A stretch of DNA of 64,000 bases, taken from contig JAUNDP010000001.1 of the NCBI GenBank assembly GCA_030526005.1, positions 1-64,000 of the forward strand, read 5' to 3'. Below, piece after piece: positions 42,359 to 51,335 of this stretch. Positions within the stretch are counted from its first letter, which is position 1, and the number at the start of each line of letters is the position of its first letter. The position numbers were made by a program, and so were the translations under genes. The notes beneath the pieces are model-generated. The model did no database searches and had not been told where the DNA came from. It saw nothing but the letters and a program-made list of their open reading frames with translations. Origin of the DNA: Eubacteriales bacterium (GTDB lineage: Bacteria; Bacillota; Clostridia; Lachnospirales; Lachnospiraceae).

Positions 42359-43132
42359 ATGAATAATTATCTAACAGGTATTGAAGGAATGCCGAAACTG
42401 CTTTTTTGCGAAGGGGATCCGATGGCAAATTTTAAAAGAAATCTGTATGCAGATGCTTTTAAAGAATATTGTCAGAACAATGACCTGACCTACACAGCGA
42501 TAGAGGCAGGATATCATCAGGTAATTGACAAACAGCAGTTTATCACAAATATGGCTGCTGCGCTGGCAGAAAAAGCGAAAGAGCAGATCGAAGCAGAAAA
42601 GAAAAAAAGCAAAAGAGATCAGATGCTGATGGACTTTAATATGTTTATGGCTGTCTATGTATTGCCTGGAATACTGCATTTTGGCGGAGATTCCTCTCCG
42701 ATTTTGGCTGAGGCTGTACAAAAGGCATGGAAGGAAGCATTTCCGAAAACAAATTTGAGAGCTGCTACATATGAAGAGATTCAGGCGGGATTCAAACGGA
42801 AATTTTGCTATATTACGACAGCAGTATGCGAGACATTTGGAAAGCCAGATGACTGTTATGAGCTGACGCTGCTGCGCAATTATCGCGATGGATATCTGAT
42901 GAGTCAGCCTGACGGAGAAGAAGTGATCCGGCAGTATTATGATCTGGCGCCTACAATTGTCAAACATATCAATCAAAGAAAAGACAGAAAAAAGATTTAC
43001 CGTGAAGTATGGGATCAATATTTGTCTCCTTGTATTCAGATGATTGAAAATAATGAGAATAAACAGTGCAAAGATCTGTATATCCAGATGGTGCGTGATC
43101 TGGAAAAAAAATATTTTCTGAAAGATTGTTAA
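42359..43132 (+). CDS. CFI-box-like C-terminal domain protein, uncharacterised
   Basis: The 257-residue protein has no membrane segment. The N-terminal 140 residues are mostly helical and I do not recognise them. The C-terminal part starts CYITTAVCETFGKPDDC at residue 150 and continues LLRNYRDGYL and QYYDLAPTIVKHI, which parallels the CFI-box pattern (CFIATAAYG, then RxFRDxxL and YYxxSP). Extra cysteines at 157 and 166 are unusual. Function is unknown. It begins two bases after yebC, with its own weak AT-rich site, so it is probably translated by coupling. Confidence 0.7.
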   Translation: MNNYLTGIEGMPKLLFCEGDPMANFKRNLYADAFKEYCQNNDLTYTAIEAGYHQVIDKQQFITNMAAALAEKAKEQIEAEKKKSKRDQMLMDFNMFMAVYVLPGILHFGGDSSPILAEAVQKAWKEAFPKTNLRAATYEEIQAGFKRKFCYITTAVCETFGKPDDCYELTLLRNYRDGYLMSQPDGEEVIRQYYDLAPTIVKHINQRKDRKKIYREVWDQYLSPCIQMIENNENKQCKDLYIQMVRDLEKKYFLKDC

Positions 43133-43165
43133 AGAAGAAAATTAAAAGACGAAAGAAAAAATATG

Positions 43166-43201
43166 GGAATGCTGTAAGAAAAACTGCAGCATTCCTTTTT
43201 T
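43166..43201 (+). terminator. Terminator after the yebC operon
   Basis: GGAATGCTG (43166-43174) pairs perfectly with CAGCATTCC (43187-43195), followed by TTTTTT. Confidence 0.85.
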
Positions 43202-43231
43202 GCGCAGGATAAGATGAAAAAAAGGGGGCAT

Positions 43232-43260
43232 ACTTAAAAAAGAAAAGGAGATTTTTAAGT
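43232..43260 (+). promoter_or_regulatory. Perfect hairpin displaying the tepA RBS in its loop
   Basis: ACTTAAAAA (43232-43240) pairs with TTTTTAAGT (43252-43260), which abuts the start codon. The 11-base loop contains AAGGAG (43245-43250). Confidence 0.55.
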
Positions 43261-43914
43261 ATGCAAAAAGAAGAGAAACTGCGCGAATCCATTAAAGATT
43301 TCGGACAGGCAACACTGCACAATAATATTTATCTTTTAAGTGTGATTGGAGAAATTGAAGGTCATGAATGTCTTCCGGCAAACAGCAAAACTACAAAGTA
43401 TGAACATGTTCTGCCACAGCTTGCGGCAATCGAAGACAATGAAGAAATCAAAGGGGTTCTGATTCTGTTAAATACTGTGGGAGGGGATGTAGAAGCGGGA
43501 CTTGCGATTGCAGAGATGATTGCCTCTTTAAGTAAACCAACCGTCTCTCTTGTACTTGGAGGGAGCCATTCGATCGGCATTCCGATTGCAGTTTCAACAG
43601 ATTATTCTTATATTGTGGAGACTGGGACAATGGTGATCCATCCTGTCAGAATGAGCGGCACCGTAATTGGGGCGAGACAGACATATGATTATTTTAAACA
43701 GATGCAGGATCGGATTTTATATTTTATTACTTCACACTGCAATGCAAAAAGAGAACGTCTGGAAGAATTAATGATGGACACAGGGATGTTGACGAAAGAT
43801 CTGGGAACAATTCTTGTAGGACAACAGGCAGTGGAAGAAGGACTGATCAACAAAGTCGGAGGGATGAAAGAGGCATTGGCAAAAGTAAAGGAAATGATTT
43901 GTACATCCTGCTGA
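43261..43914 (+). CDS. ClpP-fold serine protease, TepA-like
   Basis: The 217-residue protein has the ClpP/crotonase fold with [18 protein letters not shown], the nucleophile segment [11 protein letters not shown], and [13 protein letters not shown]. It resembles Bacillus TepA (YmfB), which is reported to affect secretion and spore small-protein degradation. In Bacillus tepA is near spoIIIE, and here ftsK/spoIIIE lies two genes downstream. The start codon is ATG 43261, with its ribosome site in a hairpin loop. Confidence 0.87.
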   Translation: MQKEEKLRESIKDFGQATLHNNIYLLSVIGEIEGHECLPANSKTTKYEHVLPQLAAIEDNEEIKGVLILLNTVGGDVEAGLAIAEMIASLSKPTVSLVLGGSHSIGIPIAVSTDYSYIVETGTMVIHPVRMSGTVIGARQTYDYFKQMQDRILYFITSHCNAKRERLEELMMDTGMLTKDLGTILVGQQAVEEGLINKVGGMKEALAKVKEMICTSC

Positions 43915-43927
43915 TTTATGATATAAT
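43899..43927 (+). promoter_or_regulatory. Predicted sigma-A promoter of uppP-like gene
   Basis: TTGTAC (43899-43904), 17-base spacer, TATAAT (43922-43927); the -35 overlaps the end of the tepA-like gene. Confidence 0.6.
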
Positions 43928-43956
43928 AATAAACTATGTGATAAAAAAATATACTT

Positions 43957-44013
43957 TCTGCTACAGGCAGCAGATCACACATGGCTGATAGGAAAGGATA
44001 AATTTCCTATCAG
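43957..44013 (+). other. Two consecutive hairpins in the uppP-like leader
   Basis: TCTGCT pairs with AGCAGA (43957-43962/43969-43974). CTGATAGGAAA pairs perfectly with TTTCCTATCAG (43985-43995/44003-44013) around a 7-base loop. No long T-run follows, so neither is a classic terminator. They fill most of a 110-base leader. Confidence 0.55.
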
Positions 44014-44046
44014 TCCTTATATAAAGAGAAAAGAAAGGAGCTGAGG

Positions 44047-44931
44047 ATGCCTATGTCATGGTTAGAGGCAGTCTGGATGGGGATCATTCAGGGAATCACG
44101 GAATTTTTGCCTGTTTCCAGTTTGGGACATCTTGTCATTTTTCAGAATGTATTTCATCTGGATCCAGAGGGAAGTATGCTTTTTCCTGTTATGCTTCATG
44201 TGGGGACAATGATTGTGATTTTTATTTCGTTTTATCGTGATATCAGAAAGATTTTTTTGGAAATCCTAGGTATGGGAAGAGATCTGACAACAAATATTAA
44301 AATCTTTTTTTTCAATAAAAAACGGGATGAGGCAAAACGTTATAAAAAAATTGTACATAATAATTATCGAAAGTTTGCGATTTTACTTTTTATCACAACC
44401 GTGTTTACTGCTCTTGTAGGATATGCTGCGCGAAATCTGGCATTGTTTTCTAAAACAACGCTTACGATACCAGCCGTCTGCTTTTTTATTATGGGAATTT
44501 TGCTTTTGGTCTCAGATTTGGGGGAAAATGGTCAGAAGATTCCAAAAGATGTTGGATATGGAAGTGCAGTTGTGCTTGGCATTATGCAGGGGATTGCGGT
44601 TTTGCCGGGACTGTCCAGCATCGGAATGATGCTTTCTGTCTGTCTTTTAAGTGGATTTCAGAGAAAGTTCGCCGTAAAATATGCATTTCTTGCGTCTATT
44701 CCTTCTGTATTAGGAGCTGTTATTGTGGAAGCAGTCAATGTTCAGGATGCAGGAAGAGTAAATTCCATGTTTGGAATTTATATCATTGGAACGATTGCAG
44801 CATGCATCACCGGATTCTTTCTTATACGGCGTGCATTAAATTTCCTGAGAAAGAAAAAATACCGTATTTTTGCTTACTATTGTTTTGCAATGGGCATTCT
44901 TGCCATTGCGGCGCATTTTGCAATGAAATAA
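44047..44931 (+). CDS. Undecaprenyl-diphosphatase family protein (UppP/BacA), motif-deviant
   Basis: The 294-residue polytopic membrane protein belongs to the UppP/BacA family, which recycles the undecaprenyl-diphosphate wall carrier. The first catalytic segment is kept: [15 protein letters not shown] at residues 15-29, including Glu19 and His28. The second motif, normally PGxSRSxxT with an essential arginine, reads PGLSSIGMM at 187-195, so Arg, Ser and Thr are all replaced. It may be inactive, use another residue, or transport rather than hydrolyse. Start ATG 44047 follows AAAGGAGCTGAGG; ATG 44053 is an alternative. Confidence 0.8.
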   Translation: MPMSWLEAVWMGIIQGITEFLPVSSLGHLVIFQNVFHLDPEGSMLFPVMLHVGTMIVIFISFYRDIRKIFLEILGMGRDLTTNIKIFFFNKKRDEAKRYKKIVHNNYRKFAILLFITTVFTALVGYAARNLALFSKTTLTIPAVCFFIMGILLLVSDLGENGQKIPKDVGYGSAVVLGIMQGIAVLPGLSSIGMMLSVCLLSGFQRKFAVKYAFLASIPSVLGAVIVEAVNVQDAGRVNSMFGIYIIGTIAACITGFFLIRRALNFLRKKKYRIFAYYCFAMGILAIAAHFAMK

Positions 44932-44947
44932 GGGAGTGGTAAAGAGT

Positions 44948-47890
44948 ATGGCAGCAAGCGCGCAAAAAAAGAATACAAAAAGAACTGCTGCAGCGACAGG
45001 AAGCACAGCAGGAAAGACACAGAAAAAGAGAACAGCGGCGAAAAATACTCAGAATGCGAAAAAACATACAAAAAAATCTGGAACAAATTCTGCAAAGAAC
45101 TCCATAAAGAAGAAAAATACAGGAAAAAAGAGAAATACGGTGAGAAAAGAACCGGAGAAGAATAGTCAGATCTGGGATGAAGTGCTTCTATGGATGATTT
45201 TAGCTGTTTCAGTACTTGCATTTCTGAGCAATCTTGGGCTGGGAGGCAGTATAGGGAGCACCGTCAGCAATGCTTTATTTGGAATATTTGGCATTCTGGC
45301 TTATGCTGTCCCGGTTCTATTATTCTTTTTGTTTGCATTTTTGATTCTGAATAAAAAAAATAAAATTGCATGGATTAAAGTGGCTGGTATGTTAATTTTG
45401 CTGATTGTACTGTGTGCTTTTATGGAGCTGATACCAAATGGATATCAGCAGACGAAAAGTCTGATCGACTATTATAAAGTCAGCGCTGCTCAAAAAAGCG
45501 GGGGTGGAATGATAGGCGGTGTAATAGCGGCAGGATGCTGCCCGACGATCGGGGTGGCTGGCACCTATGTAGTACTGTTTCTTTTTGCAATCATTGCATT
45601 TATTCTTTTGACAGAAAAATCTTTGTTTCGAGGAATCGAAAAGGGGAGTAAAAAAGTTTACCACTCTGCAAAAGAAGAATCGGCTCATTGCCGTGAACTG
45701 TGGGAAAATAAAAAAAGACAGTATCAGATGCAAAGAGAAGAGGAGAGAGCGGAAAGAGAGAACTACTGGCAGGAAGAAGAGACGCATGGGGTTGCAAATA
45801 TTATTTTGCAGGACGATTATCCGATTCAGGAAGAAGAATGGCCTGATACAGAGGACTGGCTGGAAATAGAAGCAGAGCATCACAAGAAAAAAAGACAAAT
45901 AGATTTTGAAGAGGAGACGACAGAAGAGACACAGGAAGAAAAGACAGAAGAACTGGAGCTTGCAGAGCCAGAAGAGTCAGACGAGCACAGAGAAGAAATG
46001 CAAAAGAATTTCTGGGAGAGAGAAGAAAGACAGCGGGAGCCAATTCAGGTAGAAATAGAAGAGATTGATCTTTTGGAAGAACCAGAAATGGTGCAGAAGC
46101 AGGAAAATGTAGATGAAATTTTTGTGCCGCAGTGCCGAATGACAGAGGCAGGTTATCAGAAAGAGAGCGAAGAGGAACAGCAAGAAGCAGATGATCCTAT
46201 CTGTTCCTTTGCAGAAGATAGTTTAGACGATACAGAGCCGGAAGAACAAGAAACAGGCTTTGTATGGGAAAAAGAGAATAATCAAAGAACAGAAGAGGAA
46301 AAACAGGAAGCAGATCAGGAAGTAGTCCAGACTGTACAGCAAAGAAGAAGAGAACGGACAGAGATCGAGCAAAATGTGACGCAGGTACAAGCGGAAATAG
46401 AAGGAGAAGTGCAGCAGGAGAGACAGAAATATCAATTTCCTCCGATAGACCTTTTGAATCTTCCAAAGGGAAATAAAAAATCACAGGATATGCAGGAATT
46501 AAAAGAGACAGCGATGAAGCTTCAGAAGACACTGTATAGTTTTGGAGTTCATGCCAATGTAATTGATGCCAGCTGTGGTCCTTCTGTGACAAGATATGAG
46601 CTTCAACCCGAACAGGGAGTGAAAGTAAGCAGGATTGTCAATCTTGCAGATGATATCAAACTGAATCTTGCAGCCGCAGATATCCGAATAGAGGCGCCGA
46701 TTCCCGGAAAAGCGGCTGTCGGAATTGAGGTTCCAAATAAAGAAAACAGTACCGTATTTTTGAGAGAATTGCTGGAAAGCGAGAATTTCCAGAATCATCC
46801 GTCCAACATTGTATTTGCAGCAGGAAAAGATATCAGCGGGAAGACGGTTGTGACAGATATTGCACAGATGCCGCATCTTCTGATTGCAGGGGCCACAGGC
46901 TCTGGAAAATCCGTCTGTATTAATACTATCATTATCAGTCTGCTGTACAAGGCAGATCCGGAAGATGTAAAATTGATTCTGATTGATCCAAAGGTAGTAG
47001 AACTAAGCATTTATAATGGAATTCCTCATTTGATGATTCCGGTTGTCACTGATCCGAAAAAAGCCGCAGGCGCTTTAAACTGGGCTGTGGCAGAGATGAC
47101 AGAGCGGTATAATAAATTTGCAGTTATGGGTGTGCGCGATTTAAAGGGATATAATCAAAAAGTGGCGTCGGTAGAACAGATTGAGGATGAAAACAAGCCA
47201 AAGAAGATGCCGCAGATTGTGATTATTGTAGATGAGCTGGCTGATTTGATGATGGTAGCGCAAAATGATGTGGAGGAGGCAATTCAAAGGCTCACACAGC
47301 TGGCGCGTGCAGCAGGAATACATTTAATCATTGCCACTCAAAGACCATCCGTCAATGTCATCACAGGCGTGATCAAGGCAAATATGCCTTCCAGAATTGC
47401 CTTTTCGGTCTCATCTGGTGTTGATTCACGCACAATTCTGGATATGAACGGGGCAGAAAAACTGCTTGGAAAAGGAGATATGCTTTTCTTTCCGCAGGGA
47501 ATACCAAAACCGGTTCGCGTACAGGGCGCATTTGTATCGGATAAAGAAGTATCTGATGTAGTGAATTTTATCACTTCCCAGAATATGCCGTGTTATGCAA
47601 AAGAAATGGAAAAGCAGATCAATCTGTCGCAGACAGGCAGTCAAGGCGGACAGGAAAGCGGAAGCGATTGGGACGTCTATTTTGCAGATGCCGGAAAAAT
47701 CGTGATTGAAAGAGAGAAGGCTTCGATCGGGATGCTGCAAAGATCGCTTAAAGTAGGATTTAATCGGGCGGCGCGCATCATGGATCAGCTATACGAGGCT
47801 GGTGTTGTCGGGGAAGAGGAAGGAACAAAACCAAGAAAGGTCTTAATGTCTATGGAACAGTTTGAACAGTACATAGAGGAATATATTTAA
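44948..47890 (+). CDS. ftsK: DNA translocase FtsK/SpoIIIE
   Basis: The protein pumps DNA through the division or sporulation septum. It has 980 residues: a Lys/Thr/Ala-rich N-terminus, four membrane helices (about 80-235), a long very acidic Glu/Gln-rich linker (to ~500), and the motor with Walker [25 protein letters not shown] Walker B, and a C-terminal gamma winged helix beginning [14 protein letters not shown] that reads DNA orientation signals. The ATG at 44948 follows AGGGAG; a GTG 12 bases earlier overlaps it. Confidence 0.95.
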   Translation: MAASAQKKNTKRTAAATGSTAGKTQKKRTAAKNTQNAKKHTKKSGTNSAKNSIKKKNTGKKRNTVRKEPEKNSQIWDEVLLWMILAVSVLAFLSNLGLGGSIGSTVSNALFGIFGILAYAVPVLLFFLFAFLILNKKNKIAWIKVAGMLILLIVLCAFMELIPNGYQQTKSLIDYYKVSAAQKSGGGMIGGVIAAGCCPTIGVAGTYVVLFLFAIIAFILLTEKSLFRGIEKGSKKVYHSAKEESAHCRELWENKKRQYQMQREEERAERENYWQEEETHGVANIILQDDYPIQEEEWPDTEDWLEIEAEHHKKKRQIDFEEETTEETQEEKTEELELAEPEESDEHREEMQKNFWEREERQREPIQVEIEEIDLLEEPEMVQKQENVDEIFVPQCRMTEAGYQKESEEEQQEADDPICSFAEDSLDDTEPEEQETGFVWEKENNQRTEEEKQEADQEVVQTVQQRRRERTEIEQNVTQVQAEIEGEVQQERQKYQFPPIDLLNLPKGNKKSQDMQELKETAMKLQKTLYSFGVHANVIDASCGPSVTRYELQPEQGVKVSRIVNLADDIKLNLAAADIRIEAPIPGKAAVGIEVPNKENSTVFLRELLESENFQNHPSNIVFAAGKDISGKTVVTDIAQMPHLLIAGATGSGKSVCINTIIISLLYKADPEDVKLILIDPKVVELSIYNGIPHLMIPVVTDPKKAAGALNWAVAEMTERYNKFAVMGVRDLKGYNQKVASVEQIEDENKPKKMPQIVIIVDELADLMMVAQNDVEEAIQRLTQLARAAGIHLIIATQRPSVNVITGVIKANMPSRIAFSVSSGVDSRTILDMNGAEKLLGKGDMLFFPQGIPKPVRVQGAFVSDKEVSDVVNFITSQNMPCYAKEMEKQINLSQTGSQGGQESGSDWDVYFADAGKIVIEREKASIGMLQRSLKVGFNRAARIMDQLYEAGVVGEEEGTKPRKVLMSMEQFEQYIEEYI

Positions 47891-47902
47891 TACAGTAAAC
47901 TA

Positions 47903-47931
47903 TTGAAATTTTCGAATATTTGTTTTATAGT
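47903..47931 (+). promoter_or_regulatory. Predicted sigma-A promoter of nfnAB
   Basis: TTGAAA (47903-47908), 17-base spacer, TATAGT (47926-47931). Confidence 0.65.
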
Positions 47932-48027
47932 ATAGTTGTCTGTTTGTGTACTTTTTTGAAATAGTACCATGGCATAAGAACCACGTAGATGAGAAGTAAT
48001 TCACCTGCGGAAAATAGGAGGATGTCT

Positions 48028-48918
48028 ATGTATAAAATACGTAAAGCTGAAAAACTGGCGGACAAAATTTTTCTTATGGTTGTCGAGGCTCCGCGCATTG
48101 CAAAGCATTGCGAGCCGGGACAGTTCGTCATTGTAAAAGAGGACGAGGTAGGAGAGAGAATTCCGCTGACGATCTGTGATTATGACAGAGAAGAAGGAAC
48201 CATCACAATTGTATTCCAGATTGTGGGTGCGTCAAGTGAAAAATTTTCAAAACTTCAGGCTGGAGATGCTTTCAGCGATTTTGTAGGACCTCTTGGACAG
48301 CCGTCAGAATTTGTCCATGAAGATCTTGAAAAATTAAAAAATGAAAAGATTTTGTTTGTTGCGGGAGGTGTAGGAACAGCCCCAGTTTATCCGCAGGTAA
48401 AATGGTTAAAAGAGCATGGGATTGAAGCGGATGTCATTGTCGGAGCAAAGACAAAAGATCTGCTGATTTTAGAAGATGAAATGAGAGCAGTGGCAGGAAA
48501 TCTGTATATCACGACAGATGACGGTTCTTACGGAGCACACGGAGTCGTAACAAAAGTTATTGAAGATCTTGTATTAAATCAGGGTAAAAAATATGACAAG
48601 TGTGTAGCGATCGGTCCGATGATCATGATGAAATTTGCGTGTCTGACTACAAAGAAACTGGAAATCCCTACTATTATCAGCATGAATCCGATTATGGTAG
48701 ATGGAACAGGAATGTGCGGCGCATGTCGTCTGACAGTTGGAGATGAGATCAAGTTTGCCTGTGTGGACGGACCGGAATTTGACGGTCATAAGATTAATTT
48801 TGACGAGGCAATGAAGAGACAGCAGATGTATAAGACTGAGGAAGGAAGAGCAATTCTGAAACTGCGTGAAGGCGATACCCATCACGGCGGATGCGGACAT
48901 TGTGGAGGTGATGAATAA
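48028..48918 (+). CDS. nfnA: NADH-dependent ferredoxin:NADP+ oxidoreductase, small subunit
   Basis: The 296-residue protein is an FAD/NAD-binding ferredoxin-reductase-type subunit with a [2Fe-2S] site near the C-terminus: GTGMCGACRLTVG, then FACVDGPEFDGH. FVAGGVGTAPVYPQVK is the nucleotide-binding segment. With the next protein it forms NfnAB, which bifurcates electrons between NADPH, NAD+ and ferredoxin. The ATG at 48028 has AGGAGG at good distance; ATG 48022 abuts that site. Its stop overlaps the next start by one base. Confidence 0.9.
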   Translation: MYKIRKAEKLADKIFLMVVEAPRIAKHCEPGQFVIVKEDEVGERIPLTICDYDREEGTITIVFQIVGASSEKFSKLQAGDAFSDFVGPLGQPSEFVHEDLEKLKNEKILFVAGGVGTAPVYPQVKWLKEHGIEADVIVGAKTKDLLILEDEMRAVAGNLYITTDDGSYGAHGVVTKVIEDLVLNQGKKYDKCVAIGPMIMMKFACLTTKKLEIPTIISMNPIMVDGTGMCGACRLTVGDEIKFACVDGPEFDGHKINFDEAMKRQQMYKTEEGRAILKLREGDTHHGGCGHCGGDE

Positions 48919-50306
48919 TGGCAGATGTATTGAAAAAAGTTCCTGTAAGAGAACAGGACCCAAAGGTACGAGCTACAAACTTTGATGAAGTTTGCTTAGG
49001 ATATAATAAAGAAGAAGCAATGGAAGAGGCACAGCGCTGTATCGGATGCAAAAATGCAAAATGTATGCAGGGATGTCCTGTTTCCATCAATATCCCTGGG
49101 TTTATCTCCCATGTAAAAGAAGGAAATATTGAGGAAGCATATAAGGTGATTTCCGAGTCCAGCTCACTGCCTGCAATCTGCGGTCGTGTCTGTCCTCAGG
49201 AGAGCCAGTGCGAAGGAAAATGTATCCGCGGAATCAAAGGAGAGGCAATTTCAATCGGTAAACTGGAGCGTTTTGTGGCTGACTGGGCGAGAGAAAACGG
49301 AATCAAACCTCCGGCGCCGGCAGAGAAAAACGGTCACAAAGTTGCAGTGATCGGTTCTGGTCCGGCAGGACTGACATGCGCAGGAGATCTGGCAAAACTG
49401 GGATATGATGTGACAATCTTTGAAGCGCTGCACAAAGCAGGCGGCGTGCTGGTATATGGTATACCAGAGTTTCGTCTTCCAAAAGACGATGTTGTAGAAA
49501 AAGAAGTAGAGAATGTAAAATCCCTTGGCGTAAAAATTGAGACAAACGTGGTGATTGGAAAATCAACAACAGTTGACGCACTCATGGAAGAAGAAGGATT
49601 TGAGGCAGTATTTATCGGATCAGGAGCAGGTCTTCCAATGTTTATGGGAATCCCGGGAGAAAATGCAAACGGCGTATTCTCTGCAAATGAATTCCTGACA
49701 AGAAATAACTTGATGAAAGCATTCAGAGAGGACTATGACACACCAATCGCAAGAGGAAAGAAAGTGGCTGTAGTCGGCGGCGGAAACGTAGCGATGGATG
49801 CTGCGAGAACAGCTTTGAGACTGGGCGGGGAAGTACACATTGTATACCGCAGAAGCGAAGCAGAACTTCCGGCACGAGTAGAAGAAGTACATCATGCAAA
49901 AGAAGAGGGAATTATCTTTGACCTTCTGACAAATCCGAAGGAAATCTTAGTAGATGAGAACGGATGGGTAAAAGGAATGAGATGTATCCGCATGGAATTA
50001 GGAGAGCCAGATGCTTCCGGAAGAAGAAGACCGGTAGAGATTCCAGGATCCGAATTTGAACTGGAACTGGATACTGTCATTATGTCTCTTGGAACATCAC
50101 CAAACCCACTGATCTCTTCCACAACAATCGGTCTTGATACAAATAAGAGAAAATGTATCATTGCAGAAGAAGAGACAGGAAAGACATCAAAAGAAGGCGT
50201 ATATGCAGGCGGTGACGCTGTGACAGGAGCAGCGACCGTAATTCTTGCGATGGGAGCAGGAAAGGCAGCAGCAAAAGGAATTCATGAATTCCTGTCAAAT
50301 AAATAA
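48918..50306 (+). CDS. nfnB: NADH-dependent ferredoxin:NADP+ oxidoreductase, large subunit (GltD-like)
   Basis: The 462-residue protein is related to the small subunit of glutamate synthase. It has an N-terminal Cys-rich domain for two [4Fe-4S] clusters (CIGCKNAKCMQGCP, then CGRVCPQESQCEGKC), an FAD motif GSGPAGLTCAGDLAKLG, an NADP motif GGGNVAMDAARTALRLG, and a C-terminal GGDAVTGAATVILAMGAGK. Adjacent to nfnA, it is best read as NfnB rather than a true glutamate synthase subunit, since no gltB is present. Confidence 0.9.
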   Translation: MADVLKKVPVREQDPKVRATNFDEVCLGYNKEEAMEEAQRCIGCKNAKCMQGCPVSINIPGFISHVKEGNIEEAYKVISESSSLPAICGRVCPQESQCEGKCIRGIKGEAISIGKLERFVADWARENGIKPPAPAEKNGHKVAVIGSGPAGLTCAGDLAKLGYDVTIFEALHKAGGVLVYGIPEFRLPKDDVVEKEVENVKSLGVKIETNVVIGKSTTVDALMEEEGFEAVFIGSGAGLPMFMGIPGENANGVFSANEFLTRNNLMKAFREDYDTPIARGKKVAVVGGGNVAMDAARTALRLGGEVHIVYRRSEAELPARVEEVHHAKEEGIIFDLLTNPKEILVDENGWVKGMRCIRMELGEPDASGRRRPVEIPGSEFELELDTVIMSLGTSPNPLISSTTIGLDTNKRKCIIAEEETGKTSKEGVYAGGDAVTGAATVILAMGAGKAAAKGIHEFLSNK

Positions 50307-50322
50307 AAAATAAGATAAGAGA

Positions 50323-50360
50323 GGGAATGTAGGGAAAAAAGAATGCTGCATTCCCTTTTT
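50323..50360 (+). terminator. nfnAB terminator
   Basis: GGGAATGTAG (50323-50332) pairs with CTGCATTCCC (50346-50355), one G-U, followed by TTTTT. Confidence 0.8.
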
Positions 50361-50379
50361 CGGACAGATGGAGGAAAAA

Positions 50380-50673
50380 ATGGTAACACATATTGTATTA
50401 TGGAATTATCTTGATACATTGACAGCAGAACAAAAAGCAGAAGCAGGGAAGAAAATAAAGAAAGATCTGGAATGTTTAAAATCGGTGATTCCAGGTGTCA
50501 TCTCTCTGGAAGTGAAATTAAATGAGATGGCTTCCAGCACAAAAGATATCGGTCTGTTTTCAGAATTTGAGTCAGAAGAAGCATTAAATCAGTATGCTGT
50601 TCATCCAGAACATTTAAAAGTGGTACAGTATATCAAGACGGTAACGTGCGGACGCACAGCCTTTGACTATTAA
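50380..50673 (+). CDS. Dabb family stress-response alpha/beta-barrel protein
   Basis: The 97-residue protein begins [20 protein letters not shown] and has [11 protein letters not shown] and [14 protein letters not shown], the pattern of Dabb (dimeric alpha-beta barrel) proteins. Members are often stress-induced, and their reactions are rarely known. The ATG at 50380 follows GGAGG; an ATG 12 bases upstream overlaps the ribosome site. rlmH follows immediately. Confidence 0.87.
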   Translation: MVTHIVLWNYLDTLTAEQKAEAGKKIKKDLECLKSVIPGVISLEVKLNEMASSTKDIGLFSEFESEEALNQYAVHPEHLKVVQYIKTVTCGRTAFDY

Positions 50674-50674
50674 A

Positions 50675-51154
50675 ATGAAGATTACATTAATCACAGTCGG
50701 TAAAATAAAAGAAAAATATTTTACCGATGCAATAAAAGAATATGCAAAACGGCTGAGCCGCTATTGTAAACTGGAGATTATAGAGCTGGAAGATGAAAAG
50801 ACGCCGGAGCGTGCCAGTGAGGCGGAGGAACGACAGATTAAAGAAAAAGAGGGCGATCGTATCTTAAAAGCAATCAAAGACGGCAGTTATACGATTGCCC
50901 TTGCCATTGAGGGAAAGAAAAAGACGTCTGAGCAGCTGGCAGCAGAAATAGAGAGGCTTGGCATACAGGGCAAAAGTCATATCTGTTTTATTATCGGAGG
51001 GTCACTAGGTCTCGACGAGCGCGTATTAAAACGTGCGGACGAATGGCTTAGTTTTTCGGATATGACATTTCCGCATCAGCTGATGCGAGTGATCTTGCTG
51101 GAGCAGATTTATCGAAGCTATCGCATTATACAGAACGAACCATATCACAAATAA
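50675..51154 (+). CDS. rlmH: 23S rRNA (pseudouridine1915-N3)-methyltransferase RlmH
   Basis: RlmH methylates pseudouridine 1915 of 23S rRNA in complete ribosomes. The 159-residue length equals that of the Bacillus and Staphylococcus enzymes. [20 protein letters not shown] starts the protein, the knot region [18 protein letters not shown] binds S-adenosylmethionine, and [18 protein letters not shown] is the signature near the end. The ATG at 50675 lies just after the Dabb stop, so translation is probably coupled; no separate strong ribosome site is seen. Confidence 0.95.
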   Translation: MKITLITVGKIKEKYFTDAIKEYAKRLSRYCKLEIIELEDEKTPERASEAEERQIKEKEGDRILKAIKDGSYTIALAIEGKKKTSEQLAAEIERLGIQGKSHICFIIGGSLGLDERVLKRADEWLSFSDMTFPHQLMRVILLEQIYRSYRIIQNEPYHK

Positions 51155-51255
51155 AAAAGTAATTTTTCCATTCGGATAAGATGACCAGAAATTTGCAAAA
51201 GAAAAGCAAAAAGATTGGGAAAAATAGAAAAAAAGAATAAATCCGAAAAAAAAGA

Positions 51256-51284
51256 TTGTAATTTTAAAGAAAGAGGAGTATAAT
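51256..51284 (+). promoter_or_regulatory. Predicted sigma-A promoter of the alcohol dehydrogenase gene
   Basis: TTGTAA (51256-51261), 17-base spacer, TATAAT (51279-51284). Confidence 0.75.
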
Positions 51285-51289
51285 ACTGA

Positions 51290-51307
51290 TTGTTAAAAAA
51301 ATATCAA
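51290..51307 (+). promoter_or_regulatory. Candidate Rex operator
   Basis: TTGTTAAAAAAATATCAA matches the Rex consensus TTGTTAA-N4-TTAACAA at 12 of 14 arm positions. It lies at the predicted transcription start site, where binding should block initiation. rex itself is in this window at 36334. Confidence 0.65.
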
Positions 51308-51335
51308 AGTAAACAAAAATAAGGAGGAGAACGAG

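Noticed and set aside
45780-46450. Repeat-like, Glu/Gln-rich coding region of ftsK
   Set aside because: It is a low-complexity linker typical of FtsK proteins rather than a DNA repeat or inserted element.
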